Below, one piece after another: positions 51,401-58,335 of a stretch of DNA of 64,000 bases. Under the pieces are notes generated by a model. It had not been told where the DNA came from and did no database searches. It saw only the letters and a program-made list of their open reading frames with translations. The DNA comes from Streptomyces hokutonensis. Its GTDB lineage: Bacteria > Actinomycetota > Actinomycetes > Streptomycetales > Streptomycetaceae. The first letter of the stretch is position 1. Every line of letters starts with the position of its first letter. The stretch spans positions 53,752 through 117,751 of the forward strand of contig NZ_BARG01000036.1 in assembly GCF_000376565.1 (NCBI RefSeq), in the 5' to 3' direction. The position numbers and the translations under genes are program-made.

Positions 51401-52311
51401 TCGCTCTCCGCCTCCGGTCCCGTCCCACGGCCGGCCGGAAGGCCCGTACCGGTCTGCGCAAGGACCGGGCGGGGCAGTACGTACGTCGCTCCGTCCGCCG
51501 TGTTCAGCCGGCCTCCTTCCGGTCCCACCCACTCCTCGACCGCCGCTTCTCGGCCGACGAGGACGGTCCTGACGGACGCCGTCGTGACCAGTTCCACCAC
51601 GCGTGGATCCGTGTCCGGCACGGTGATGGCGAACCCACCGGTTCCCAGCGGGGTGTCGCTGAGCATCAGCCGGGGACCGTCCCAGCTGAGGTGCAGCCGC
51701 GCCTTCGGCAGCCCGTCCGCGATGACGGCGACGTCGGCGAGGGTCAGGCGTGCCGGCCGGGACGGTGCCGGTTGGTGGCCGGAGCGTCGGACCGCGGAGA
51801 GGGTCCACAACTGCCAGGCGGTGGTGGAGCGCTGCACCCGCTCCGGCAGGGTGTCCCAGGCACTGGCGAACCAGCGGGCGATGCCCTCACGATCTTCCTC
51901 GACCAGCGCGCGCAGCGCGGGCTGGAGGGAGTCGTCGATCTGCTGGTCGGCGTCCGGGGCTCCACTGACCGCCTGCCAGGTCGCTGTCTCCTGGACGATC
52001 ATGGCCGGGCTGCGTCCGGCGCGCATCTGCTGGAACGTGGGCCAAAGTCGGTGGATCGGGTCGTCCTCCCCGGCTCGACGCAGCCGTTCACCGAGTTCGG
52101 CGCGCAGTTCGTCGATGATGTGCGTGTTCAGGACGATGTAGCCGAAGCCCCGGTGCTCGACCAGGTCGCCGAACCAGAGATCCACTTCCGCGCCGACGTC
52201 GAGGCCGGGCGCGACGCGCAGTCGCACCGCCCGCATCAGCTCCGGTTCGATCCGTGCGGCGATGCTCAGCAGCACGGCCAGTACTCGGCCCGGTCGCTGC
52301 TCCGGAGTCAC
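48427..52311 (-). CDS. FxsT-type NB-ARC/TPR protein with extra N-terminal domain, copy 1
   Basis: 1294-aa protein, about 300 residues longer than its paralogs at the N-terminus. Residues 1-295 (VLAVLLSIAARIEPELMRAV, VDLWFGDLVEHRG, EEDREGIARWFASAWDTLPE) match no named domain I recognise; position next to MoxR and vWA genes suggests the MoxR/vWA-associated adaptor role described for such ternary systems. Then TIR-like (ISICYAGESRPWAMWTAHQL, SGQAWAEAF with Ala at the catalytic position), RRNAHFTGRKDDLEEL, P-loop GISGVGKS near residue 500, Walker B WLLIFDAADDV, TPRs, and tail RPYWDFEPQPI. GTG start overlaps the vWA stop (GTGA), so both are coupled. Confidence 0.84.
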   Translation of the reverse strand: MTPEQRPGRVLAVLLSIAARIEPELMRAVRLRVAPGLDVGAEVDLWFGDLVEHRGFGYIVLNTHIIDELRAELGERLRRAGEDDPIHRLWPTFQQMRAGRSPAMIVQETATWQAVSGAPDADQQIDDSLQPALRALVEEDREGIARWFASAWDTLPERVQRSTTAWQLWTLSAVRRSGHQPAPSRPARLTLADVAVIADGLPKARLHLSWDGPRLMLSDTPLGTGGFAITVPDTDPRVVELVTTASVRTVLVGREAAVEEWVGPEGGRLNTADGATYVLPRPVLAQTGTGLPAGRGTGPEAESDTTPERPTPRHISICYAGESRPWAMWTAHQLERVGCTTTVLHWDTASRAPAESLGALLAAPGQVVLLINERALRLDLHSGQAWAEAFRAIVGPHTERFAAIALSYQPLPAATNVLRLVDVAGLGEEEARSKILERLGVPPGDPPESPDGPRFPNDSPQVREAPRRNAHFTGRKDDLEELSELLAEPGPTGARVVLHGISGVGKSQLATEYAHRYGDAYDVVWWVRATQRTTAREEFAALAVHLELAAGQDVGERIRAVRAALRARSTSRQRWLLIFDAADDVAEIRHLLPEGRGDVLITSLSRDWAVGLGFQEYTVRPFSRMESTAFIHRRVPAATAAQAEQLAEAAQDLPIVLAQTTAWLVANPDEPVDEYLDALRRLSPAELEVRAEDDYPVGFVRSWALLLNRLRERDPAAEKLIELMAMFSPDAIPLRLIAAAPVTAFPGTIADTVSDSTRWQAALAGLADLTAIHLNYTVDPTLEYGVESAQMHRLYHRFIRANLSHGTRSDMSRAACAVLAAANPGRPADRRDWPAYIELIPHLDTAGVLDRDEAGVRRLLLDCIDNLRLRGEYDIGLRVCEQAVTRWRPRIPGTDRDMLVLVHQHANLLRRMGRYRDAEAVGVAVVDLLSDLREPDDPDLLRAKDGLGGTLMALGRFSRSRELFEEVWQGRASRSGPHDGRALSAKSNMALTLGLLGHYRESLDIHRELFELRSGSLGADHLDTLNSGLHVAWMTRLLGRYREALSVQEPNARLHSRVLGPLHPQTLRAEHNLAQCLRRDGQIDEAASLFTSILTRSQQTQGELHPETLMMAADRATLLRGGRAREAQALARTVADHYLRLLGPDHPYAAGSLGNVALAQWAEGGERGEAEASARTAWRLMVRAVGDEHPWTLGCRLNHAAMLALSGYTRSAVVHDTELVESATRQLGAQHPFTLAAAIAQAWDLRELGEVGEAEELRRRTVAALRDTLGPQHPHTRSAQEMNRPYWDFEPQPI

Positions 52312-53279
52312 CTCCGGGCCCCCAGCGCCTTACCGACGGTGGTTCCACGGTCCCAGGTGACCATGGAGAGCAGCCCACGGGCCCAGCGCGGCCAGTACCG
52401 CTCGGGCAGCGGGACGAGGGCAACAGGCTCGCAACCGCGCTGGCGGATCACCTCGACGGAGGCCCGCCACTCCTGCTCGGTGGCACGCCAGGGGTTGAGC
52501 GGGGGGCCACCGGCTCCGAGATCGGAGAGGATCAGTACCCGCACGCCCGGCCTCGGCGGCCGGTACGGCCGTTGCCAGGTGGCCCGTGTACCGGGACCCG
52601 CGCCGCGCAGCGGCACGTCCGCGAAGCGCAGGACCTGCGTGCCGGCAACACCGGCAATGGCCCGCACATGGCCGATCACGTCCTCCACATCGCGCGCGAA
52701 GGGCTCCATCGCGCCGGAGGTGTCGGCGAGGATCTGTACGCCGTAGCGCAGGGTCGGCAGGGGCAGCCGGGGAATGGCGGTCAGCGGCCGGGCGCGGGCC
52801 AGTTCCTCCGTGGCGCGCTCGACGTCGAGTTCGCCCTCGCGCGTGATTCTGGCCAGCATCATGGTGAGCAGTGCGGCCGTGGAACGAGGCGCGAGGAGCG
52901 GTAAGTGCGGGGGCCGCTCGGGATACTCGCCCGGACCGGGTGGCGGCTCCAGTAAGGGGGTGGTCCAGCGGCGGCGGGGCCGAGTCTGCTCCTCCACGGG
53001 GACCAGGACGGTGATCGTGTCCGCCTGGGCGGGTTGGTCGCGGCGCCCGAACACCGACTGGTCGCTGTTCGGCTGGGGCTGGTCGGTGCTGTCTTCCGCG
53101 GCCGGTGCCTGCCATGCGGGTTCGTCCGCACCCGGCAGCTCCGGCCGCTGCTGCTCGGTTTCGCCCGTTTCGCCGCTGAGACCGAGCAGGGCCGCGATAC
53201 GCACGAAGTCCTCCGGGGACCGGGTGCCGAGGGCACGGGCGGCCCTGACGACGTCCCCGAGCCACGCCTCGCCCGTCAC
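52308..53279 (-). CDS. von Willebrand factor A-domain protein
   Basis: 323-aa protein. A small N-terminal helical domain (DVVRAARALGTRSPEDFVRIAALLGL-like, residues 9-34), a disordered acidic/Gln-rich linker, and a vWA fold from about residue 180 with the metal (MIDAS) motif VQILADTSGAMEPF and VLILSDLGAGGPP. The layout is like SAV_2336-type proteins that sit beside NB-ARC/TPR genes in Streptomyces. vWA proteins bind MoxR ATPases as metal-dependent adaptors. GTG start overlaps the MoxR stop, and its own stop overlaps the next start. Confidence 0.85.
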   Translation of the reverse strand: MTGEAWLGDVVRAARALGTRSPEDFVRIAALLGLSGETGETEQQRPELPGADEPAWQAPAAEDSTDQPQPNSDQSVFGRRDQPAQADTITVLVPVEEQTRPRRRWTTPLLEPPPGPGEYPERPPHLPLLAPRSTAALLTMMLARITREGELDVERATEELARARPLTAIPRLPLPTLRYGVQILADTSGAMEPFARDVEDVIGHVRAIAGVAGTQVLRFADVPLRGAGPGTRATWQRPYRPPRPGVRVLILSDLGAGGPPLNPWRATEQEWRASVEVIRQRGCEPVALVPLPERYWPRWARGLLSMVTWDRGTTVGKALGARR

Positions 53280-54310
53280 TTGCGGTCACCCGCCATCTGC
53301 TGCGGCTTGATCAGCACGTTCTTGGTGAGGAGTTGCCACTCGCTCCCACCCGGCCTGATGTCCAGCGACCGGCACGCGAGCAGGGCATCGAGATACTCGG
53401 CGGTGCTGGGACGGCGCACGTCCTGCTTGTCGGCCTGCTCCCGCACTTTCATGAGTTCGTCGGCCACCGCCTCCGCGAGGGCCGTGTCGTCCGGCGTCAC
53501 CTCGCCGGGCCAGGTGGCCATGTGCTTCTCCGCGATGCTGAGCAGCATGGCCTTGTCGTGCTCCGGAAGCACATGAACCACACAGCGCCGCAACAGCGCC
53601 TGCGGAAGCTCGCGTTCCTCGTTGGTGGTCAGGACGACAAGATGACGGGCCCGGTGTACCTCCTCCCTCGACGGTTCCTCCGGGTCCAAGGCCTCTTCGG
53701 TGCGGACCTCCGTGCCGATCTCCGCCACGGTGAACCGGTGCGAGCCGAGCGGGACCAGGAGGCTGTTCGGCACATCCGGATCGGCCTTGTCGATCTCGTC
53801 GATGAGGACGACGGCGTGATCGGGACTACGCCCGGAGTTGGTCTCTTCAAAGGGGTCCGGAGCGGGGTCGGAGACCTCGATGTCCCCGGTCCTCCCTCGT
53901 CTGCGGGCCGACTTCGGTGCCAACGCCCACCAGAGCACGCCCGGTTGGACGTAGCTGGCGTCGTCCGGTGTCTCACCGCGGCTCACCGCGACCTGGGCGT
54001 CTCCGAGCCTGCGAACGCTGTCGAAGGTCCAGAGGAGTTCTCGCGGCTGGGTGCGATAGGTCACCACATGTTCGTAGTAGCGCCAGCGCAGCTCGTTGGC
54101 GATGAAGGGCGCAAGTGAGGACTTGCCGGATCCCGGCATTCCTCTGAGCAGCAGGGGGCGTCCCGTGGCGAGAGCAACGTTCACAGCGAAGCGAAGTTCG
54201 TCCGGCATCACATACACGCGGCCGTCGCTGCGGTCCGGCATGTCGAGCCATCCGGTGTCCGGCGGGCCGTCGGGCTCCCGCTGCGCACGGGTCTGCTCTG
54301 CGCTCACCAT
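53276..54310 (-). CDS. MoxR-type AAA+ ATPase
   Basis: 344-aa AAA+ ATPase with P-loop GMPGSGKS (57-64), Walker B VVLIDEIDKADPDVPN and sensor TTNEERELPQALLRRC including the Arg finger. Between the Walker motifs is a long insert (SARRRGRTGDIEVSDPAPDP) typical of MoxR. MoxR rings remodel or load cofactors into partner proteins together with vWA proteins, which is the next gene. ATG overlaps the TIR gene's end by seven bases. Part of the nine-gene Fxs-like operon. Confidence 0.9.
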   Translation of the reverse strand: MVSAEQTRAQREPDGPPDTGWLDMPDRSDGRVYVMPDELRFAVNVALATGRPLLLRGMPGSGKSSLAPFIANELRWRYYEHVVTYRTQPRELLWTFDSVRRLGDAQVAVSRGETPDDASYVQPGVLWWALAPKSARRRGRTGDIEVSDPAPDPFEETNSGRSPDHAVVLIDEIDKADPDVPNSLLVPLGSHRFTVAEIGTEVRTEEALDPEEPSREEVHRARHLVVLTTNEERELPQALLRRCVVHVLPEHDKAMLLSIAEKHMATWPGEVTPDDTALAEAVADELMKVREQADKQDVRRPSTAEYLDALLACRSLDIRPGGSEWQLLTKNVLIKPQQMAGDRK

Positions 54311-55560
54311 GCCCCCCTGTCGCTCGGCCGCAGTCGATCGCTCACGCGCCGTACCACACCCTGGACCAGAGTCTCATGACCCGCCTCGAACGGCGGGTCG
54401 AGAACCAGTACTTCGTCGGGGTTTCCCGGCCAGCTCTCGCGTACGTTCACGCCTCGGCCGGGAATGACCAGAACGTGCATCCAGGGGATCCTCTCGTGCA
54501 GTTGCACAACAACTCGGTGCACGATGCCCAGCTCACATTTCTTGGCGTCCAGCACGAGGAAGAACCGTCCGGAGTCCCGCGGTTCCTCCGGATGATCCAG
54601 GTCCTGGTCCTGCTCTAGGCCTATTGCCCACTTCACCGCCCGCTCGCACTGGTACAGCAACGACGTCTCGGGATCGTCCTCGCCGGCCGGACCGGCCGCG
54701 GCCTTGGCTATGTAGTAGCTCGTGACGTCGACGCAGAAGGCCCGGGCCAGGTACTGCTCACCGATCAGCGGACTGTCGACATTGAGGATGACGACTCGCC
54801 GGGTGGAACCGTCGGTCTCCTGCACAATCCGTCGGGCCGCGTCGCGATCGACCCACACAGGCAGCACCATCGTGGCCAGTTTCTGGGCCCGGTCGCTGTC
54901 GAGACCACCCATCCAGGCCTCGAACACCGCGTTGGCCAGCTTCTCGATGTCATGGGTGTCGAGCATCTGCGAGGCCAGCAGCACGGGAGCAAATCCGGGG
55001 ATCAGTTCGTCGTGCTCCTCTGGGGGAACACCGAGCCTCCGGGCGATCCTGGCGAAGACCTCCGGGTCCCTGATCTCTCTGAGCTGGATGCCGATGTTGG
55101 TGAGCCAGGCACTCACGACATCGTCCACCAGCTGCAGAATCTGCGGGAACAGCCCGACGATCCGGGTTGCCTCCTCCGGAGAACACCGCCCGACCCTCGC
55201 CACGTCGTCGGCGGCCAGGTAGCCCAGCGAGGAGCCTCTCAACTGTCCGGCGTTCACTTCGCCCACCAGGACCGTGACCAGGACCATGCTCGGGTGCAGC
55301 GTCTTGCGCCAGTGCAGGATGTTGGTCTCCCGCCGCACCCAGGAGGAGTCGAGCGCGGCTTGGTTGACGAGAACGAGGGCCGCGTCGCACTCTCCGAGGA
55401 ACTTGGCGAGCTTCAACTGCCAGGGTTGGCCGGGCTGCTGGACACGGACGTCGAGCAGGACTTCGTAGTTCCGCTCCCGCAGGCCGTCCGCGATGACGTC
55501 CCGCAACCGGGCCGTTTGCAGGTCGGAGCTGGTGCTGTGGCTGATGAACACCTTGACCAC
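54304..55560 (-). CDS. TIR-domain protein with unknown C-terminal region
   Basis: 418-aa cytoplasmic protein. Residues 1-125 form a TIR domain: VKVFISHSTSSDLQTARLRD, VLLDVRVQQPGQPWQLKLAKFL, AALVLVNQAALDSSWVRRET with the Glu expected for NAD cleavage. Residues 130-418 are alpha/beta and match no family I recognise (RRLGVPPEEHDELIPGF, RFFLVLDAKKCELGIVHRVVV). Start is a GTG at 55560 preceded by GGGGCGAGG; the frame runs on upstream through the SLATT-like gene in another register and is excluded. As a TIR effector it could deplete or convert NAD when triggered (inference). Confidence 0.82.
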   Translation of the reverse strand: MVKVFISHSTSSDLQTARLRDVIADGLRERNYEVLLDVRVQQPGQPWQLKLAKFLGECDAALVLVNQAALDSSWVRRETNILHWRKTLHPSMVLVTVLVGEVNAGQLRGSSLGYLAADDVARVGRCSPEEATRIVGLFPQILQLVDDVVSAWLTNIGIQLREIRDPEVFARIARRLGVPPEEHDELIPGFAPVLLASQMLDTHDIEKLANAVFEAWMGGLDSDRAQKLATMVLPVWVDRDAARRIVQETDGSTRRVVILNVDSPLIGEQYLARAFCVDVTSYYIAKAAAGPAGEDDPETSLLYQCERAVKWAIGLEQDQDLDHPEEPRDSGRFFLVLDAKKCELGIVHRVVVQLHERIPWMHVLVIPGRGVNVRESWPGNPDEVLVLDPPFEAGHETLVQGVVRRVSDRLRPSDRGAW

Positions 55561-55573
55561 CCTCGCCCCGCCT

Positions 55574-56464
55574 TCAGTCCGCGATCCACTTGGCCATCCA
55601 GCCCTCGTTCTGCACCGACACGACATGCTCCGTCCGTTCGACCAGCAGGTCCGCGTCCTCCTCCGTGGGGTGGTCGCACCGCTGCCACCAGTGCAGCAGC
55701 CGCTCCAACTCACCTGCTGCCGTGCTGAACTCGATCTGCTGGGCGACGTAGCGCGCGGAGGCTCCGTGCGAGAGCACCGCAGCCGAGACTGCGGCGACAA
55801 CGGGAATCCAAGCCGCCGCCTGCCCCAGCTGAAGGGCTCCGGCCAGGCCGCCCAGGACCACCGCCACGGCGGCAAGTGTCTGGCCCCAGCGTTCGACGAG
55901 CCGAGCCCGGCTCGCCATCTCGTGCGCCTTGGGGCGGTAGTAGCGTTCGAGCTGGTGCCGCAGCCGTCCCGTGACGTAGCTCGCCGAGTCGGTAACCGCT
56001 GGCAGCGGGCGTACGGCCGGCCGTATGCCGTGGATCGTGGGCTCGAGGTCGGCGGCTTCGGCGAGCACCATGTCGGTCTGGCTGCGCAGTTCGGCGTCGC
56101 GTTCCGCCAGCCGGCGATACCGGCCCAGTCCTGCCAGATAGACGTACGCCTGGCTCTTGAGTTCCTCGGACACCGAGCGCAGGCGGATCCAGTCTCGCAC
56201 CCGGTCGGGCGCCGCGCCCCGGCCGACAAGCGGTGCCGATCCCGCCGCCAGCAGCGCCAGGAAGGCGAACGCCCGGCCCGCTTGTGGGGACGGAGCCATG
56301 AGTTGTGCTGAGGCGGTGCCCAGCACTCCTGCCGCGATCCCCGCACTCAGCACTGCGAGGCGTGCCCGGGCGATCGCCACCTTGTAGCGATTCGCCGCTT
56401 GCGACCAGACGCTCTGGGCCCGCCAGATCTCTTCTGCTGCGGACACTCCCCCGACGGTGTTCAC
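55574..56464 (-). CDS. SLATT-like two-helix membrane protein
   Basis: About 296 aa. Two hydrophobic hairpins are seen: VLSAGIAAGVLGTASAQLM with AFAFLALLAAGSAPLV near the N-terminus, and TLAAVAVVLGGLAGALQLG with WIPVVAAVSAAVLSHG near residue 215. Each is next to long amphipathic helices (WRAQSVWSQAANRYKVAIAR, ARYVAQQIEFSTAAGELERLLHWW), the pattern of SLATT/DUF4231 proteins, proposed pore-forming effectors in nucleotide-controlled conflict systems. Start uncertain: GTG at 56464 is favoured by codon bias; a TTG at 56488 precedes it. Thirteen bases separate it from the TIR gene. Confidence 0.72.
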   Translation of the reverse strand: MNTVGGVSAAEEIWRAQSVWSQAANRYKVAIARARLAVLSAGIAAGVLGTASAQLMAPSPQAGRAFAFLALLAAGSAPLVGRGAAPDRVRDWIRLRSVSEELKSQAYVYLAGLGRYRRLAERDAELRSQTDMVLAEAADLEPTIHGIRPAVRPLPAVTDSASYVTGRLRHQLERYYRPKAHEMASRARLVERWGQTLAAVAVVLGGLAGALQLGQAAAWIPVVAAVSAAVLSHGASARYVAQQIEFSTAAGELERLLHWWQRCDHPTEEDADLLVERTEHVVSVQNEGWMAKWIAD

Positions 56465-56510
56465 AGCAGGATTCTGACGCGGCTTCAACTGCCGTGCAAT
56501 CAGAACCCGT

Positions 56511-57776
56511 TCAATCAGGGAGCAAAGAGCCCAGACCGAGAACCGGTTCGATTCTGCGTGCGACGTGTCTGATGAGCACTTCGAGGTCGGCGCAGTACAC
56601 CGATCTGTTGCGGAATCCGCTGCCCTTCAGGTAACGATGGGCATAGTGGCCTCCCCCACAGACTTGCAGGACTGGGCAGGACAGGCATTCGTCGGCGAGC
56701 GCGCCGGTACCCAACTGCCGTGCGACGATGCCGGGATGCTCCAGTACGTCGTCGAAACTGTGGCGGAAGACGGTCATGCCCGTCGAGGGCGCTCTCTGGT
56801 AGGCGGTCTTCAGTGAATCGACCTGCTCGATGGAACCGTCCGTATCCACCAGTACGGCGACGATGGGCGAAAGTCCGACGGCCTCGGCGCCGCTCGGCAA
56901 TCCGAGGAGCAGTCCGATGATTTCGGTGAAGAGCCGGATCCGGGTGCGATAGCGGCCGTCGTCGAACCAACGGTCGAAGGCCCGGGCGAGCCATTCGCCG
57001 TAGGGTGCCGAACCGGCGGTGGAGGGACCTTTGCCCGGCGGCGGCGATGCCCAGTTCGCGTGCGGCAGCAAGAGATCCAGGGCGGCCGGCCGGAACTCCA
57101 TCAGAGAGTCGTAGACATCCTCGGGATCCAGGTCGAGGTCGATGGTGCACAAGATCCCGGCGTACACCTCGGGATGCTCTGCGAGCACCGCGAGCCCGCG
57201 GGTGACGGCACCCCAAGAAGGTCGGCCGGCGTGGTCGACCCGCCGCTTGTTGTGCTCCGCACGACCGCCGTCGAGGCTGACTCCCACTCGGATTCCGGAC
57301 GACGCCAGCCGCCGCACCATGGGCTCCGTCAGCAGAGTGCCGTTCGTCTGGACGTTCGCCTGCACCTCGCAGAGCGTCCCAGAAACCGCCCGTACCGCGG
57401 CATGGACCTCCGCGATCTGCCGCAGGGCCGTCTCCGCTCCACCCAGCAACGGCTCCCCGCCGTGCAGTTCTACCCGGATGCGCCGCAATCCATGGGCCGC
57501 CACATGCTCAGCGATCCGTTGGGCGCTGCGCTTGAGAACGTTGTCCGGGATACGGGACGGCCGGTCCCGCCAGGAGTCGTCCGCGGCGTTGTACACGTAG
57601 CAGTAGGTGCACAAGAGGTTGCAGCGGCTGTGGAGTTTGAGCACGAACTGCCGAAAAGGGACTGGCGGAGTGCCCGCTCGGCGAAGCGCGGGCACGTCCA
57701 ACAGCCGATGCGGCCAAGGAGCGGACGCATGCACGTCGGTCGAGGCCCCGGCTCCTCCCTGCACACCGTGGCTCAC
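56511..57776 (-). CDS. fxsB: FxsB-family radical SAM/SPASM peptide maturase
   Basis: 421-aa radical SAM enzyme that would form a C-C cross-link (cyclophane) in the precursor peptide encoded one base upstream. The 4Fe-4S/SAM cluster motif is Cys52-x3-Cys56-x2-Cys59 (RCNLLCTYCYVYN), preceded by the FxsB mark PFRQFVLKLHS; ELHGGEPLLGG is the SAM-binding strand. The C-terminal SPASM region has Cys364, Cys367, Cys373 and Cys395 (ECLSCPVLQVCGGGHYAHRY, VYCADLE). GTG start; its ribosome site GAGGA is within the last codons of the precursor, so the two are tightly coupled. No HExxH domain is fused, unlike some FxsB proteins. Confidence 0.92.
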   Translation of the reverse strand: MSHGVQGGAGASTDVHASAPWPHRLLDVPALRRAGTPPVPFRQFVLKLHSRCNLLCTYCYVYNAADDSWRDRPSRIPDNVLKRSAQRIAEHVAAHGLRRIRVELHGGEPLLGGAETALRQIAEVHAAVRAVSGTLCEVQANVQTNGTLLTEPMVRRLASSGIRVGVSLDGGRAEHNKRRVDHAGRPSWGAVTRGLAVLAEHPEVYAGILCTIDLDLDPEDVYDSLMEFRPAALDLLLPHANWASPPPGKGPSTAGSAPYGEWLARAFDRWFDDGRYRTRIRLFTEIIGLLLGLPSGAEAVGLSPIVAVLVDTDGSIEQVDSLKTAYQRAPSTGMTVFRHSFDDVLEHPGIVARQLGTGALADECLSCPVLQVCGGGHYAHRYLKGSGFRNRSVYCADLEVLIRHVARRIEPVLGLGSLLPD

Positions 57777-57777
57777 T

Positions 57778-57978
57778 TCAGGGACTGTCCTCGTAATACC
57801 CGACCGGCTCAGCCGTCTGCCTGTCCCGCTCCAGCAGTTGGCGCAGCACCTCCGCGAGCACCGGGTGGTTCATGCCGCGCCTGGCAATGTCCAGGCCTCC
57901 GTCCCCAGGGGGACCGGGCCGGGCGGCCACGGCAGGACCGACGGCCACGAGGCGGTCCTCGCGCCGAGGATTCGACAC
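57778..57978 (-). CDS. FxsA-like RiPP precursor with variant C-terminus YEDSP
   Basis: 66-aa peptide beginning at a GTG with AAGGGAG upstream. The N-terminal leader is Arg/Pro/Gly-rich; the segment NHPVLAEVLRQLLERD (about 37-52) matches the helical leader of FxSxx-COOH peptides, and the C-terminus reads EPVGYYEDSP. In the family the last five residues are F-x-S-x-x; here the same positions are Tyr62-Glu63-Asp64-Ser65-Pro66, so the aromatic ring is Tyr and the partner is Asp. An in-frame ATG at 58026 would give 82 aa. The next gene, the maturase, starts one base after its stop. Too short and too unlike enzymes to be anything else; the modification itself is inferred. Confidence 0.82.
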   Translation of the reverse strand: MSNPRREDRLVAVGPAVAARPGPPGDGGLDIARRGMNHPVLAEVLRQLLERDRQTAEPVGYYEDSP

Positions 57979-58335
57979 TGTGCTCCCTTCGCGATCGGCC
58001 ACGAGAGCGTGGTCGCGCAGTCCCATGCTTTCCGCAACACGGCGACGCGCCAATGGTAGAGGCAGTGCGCACGTCCCGAGTCGCTATCGCCCCTTCATGG
58101 TGATTGCGTCCTCGGAAACCGAGTGCGCATTCGACTCGAACCAGACGATCCCTTCCGACCACAGGCCGGGCGAGCACCCGGATCCATGCCCGGACCATGG
58201 CTCTGACCAGTCTTTTCACGGAAGTTCTTCCGTCTGGCAGAAGGCACCTTGCAGAGCCGTCCCACCCGTCGGAACTCTGGACTCAACCACGGCAAGCGGG
58301 GCGACGACGCCCCGCCGACAGGGACGGGAACTCCA
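57979..58335. other. Divergent intergenic region, Fxs-like operon / Rieske operon
   Basis: A 357-bp spacer with no convincing gene. It must hold the promoter of the nine-gene minus-strand operon; a minus-strand TACCAT (58053-58058) could be its -10 but no good -35 fits. On the plus-strand side it contains the dyad listed at 58218. Small frames here lack coding bias. Confidence 0.5.
58218..58233. promoter_or_regulatory. Operator candidate before Rieske operon
   Basis: ACGGAAG-TT-CTTCCGT, perfect 7-bp arms, 103 bases before the oxygenase start. IclR-family proteins often bind GGAA-N-TTCC dyads and an IclR gene closes this operon region, so IclR is the first candidate; not proven. Confidence 0.48.

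Noticed and set aside
53917..54118. Small plus-strand frames opposite the MoxR gene
   Set aside because: No coding bias beyond that expected from the minus-strand gene and no ribosome sites.
57778..58053. Longer precursor peptide starting at a TTG (91 aa)
   Set aside because: No ribosome site and non-coding base bias before 57978; the GTG with AAGGGAG fits the family length better.
42171..58335. Mobile-element origin of the Fxs-like operon (integrase, att sites, flanking repeats)
   Set aside because: No integrase, transposase, tRNA gene or flanking direct repeat was seen, so horizontal transfer cannot be claimed from this window.
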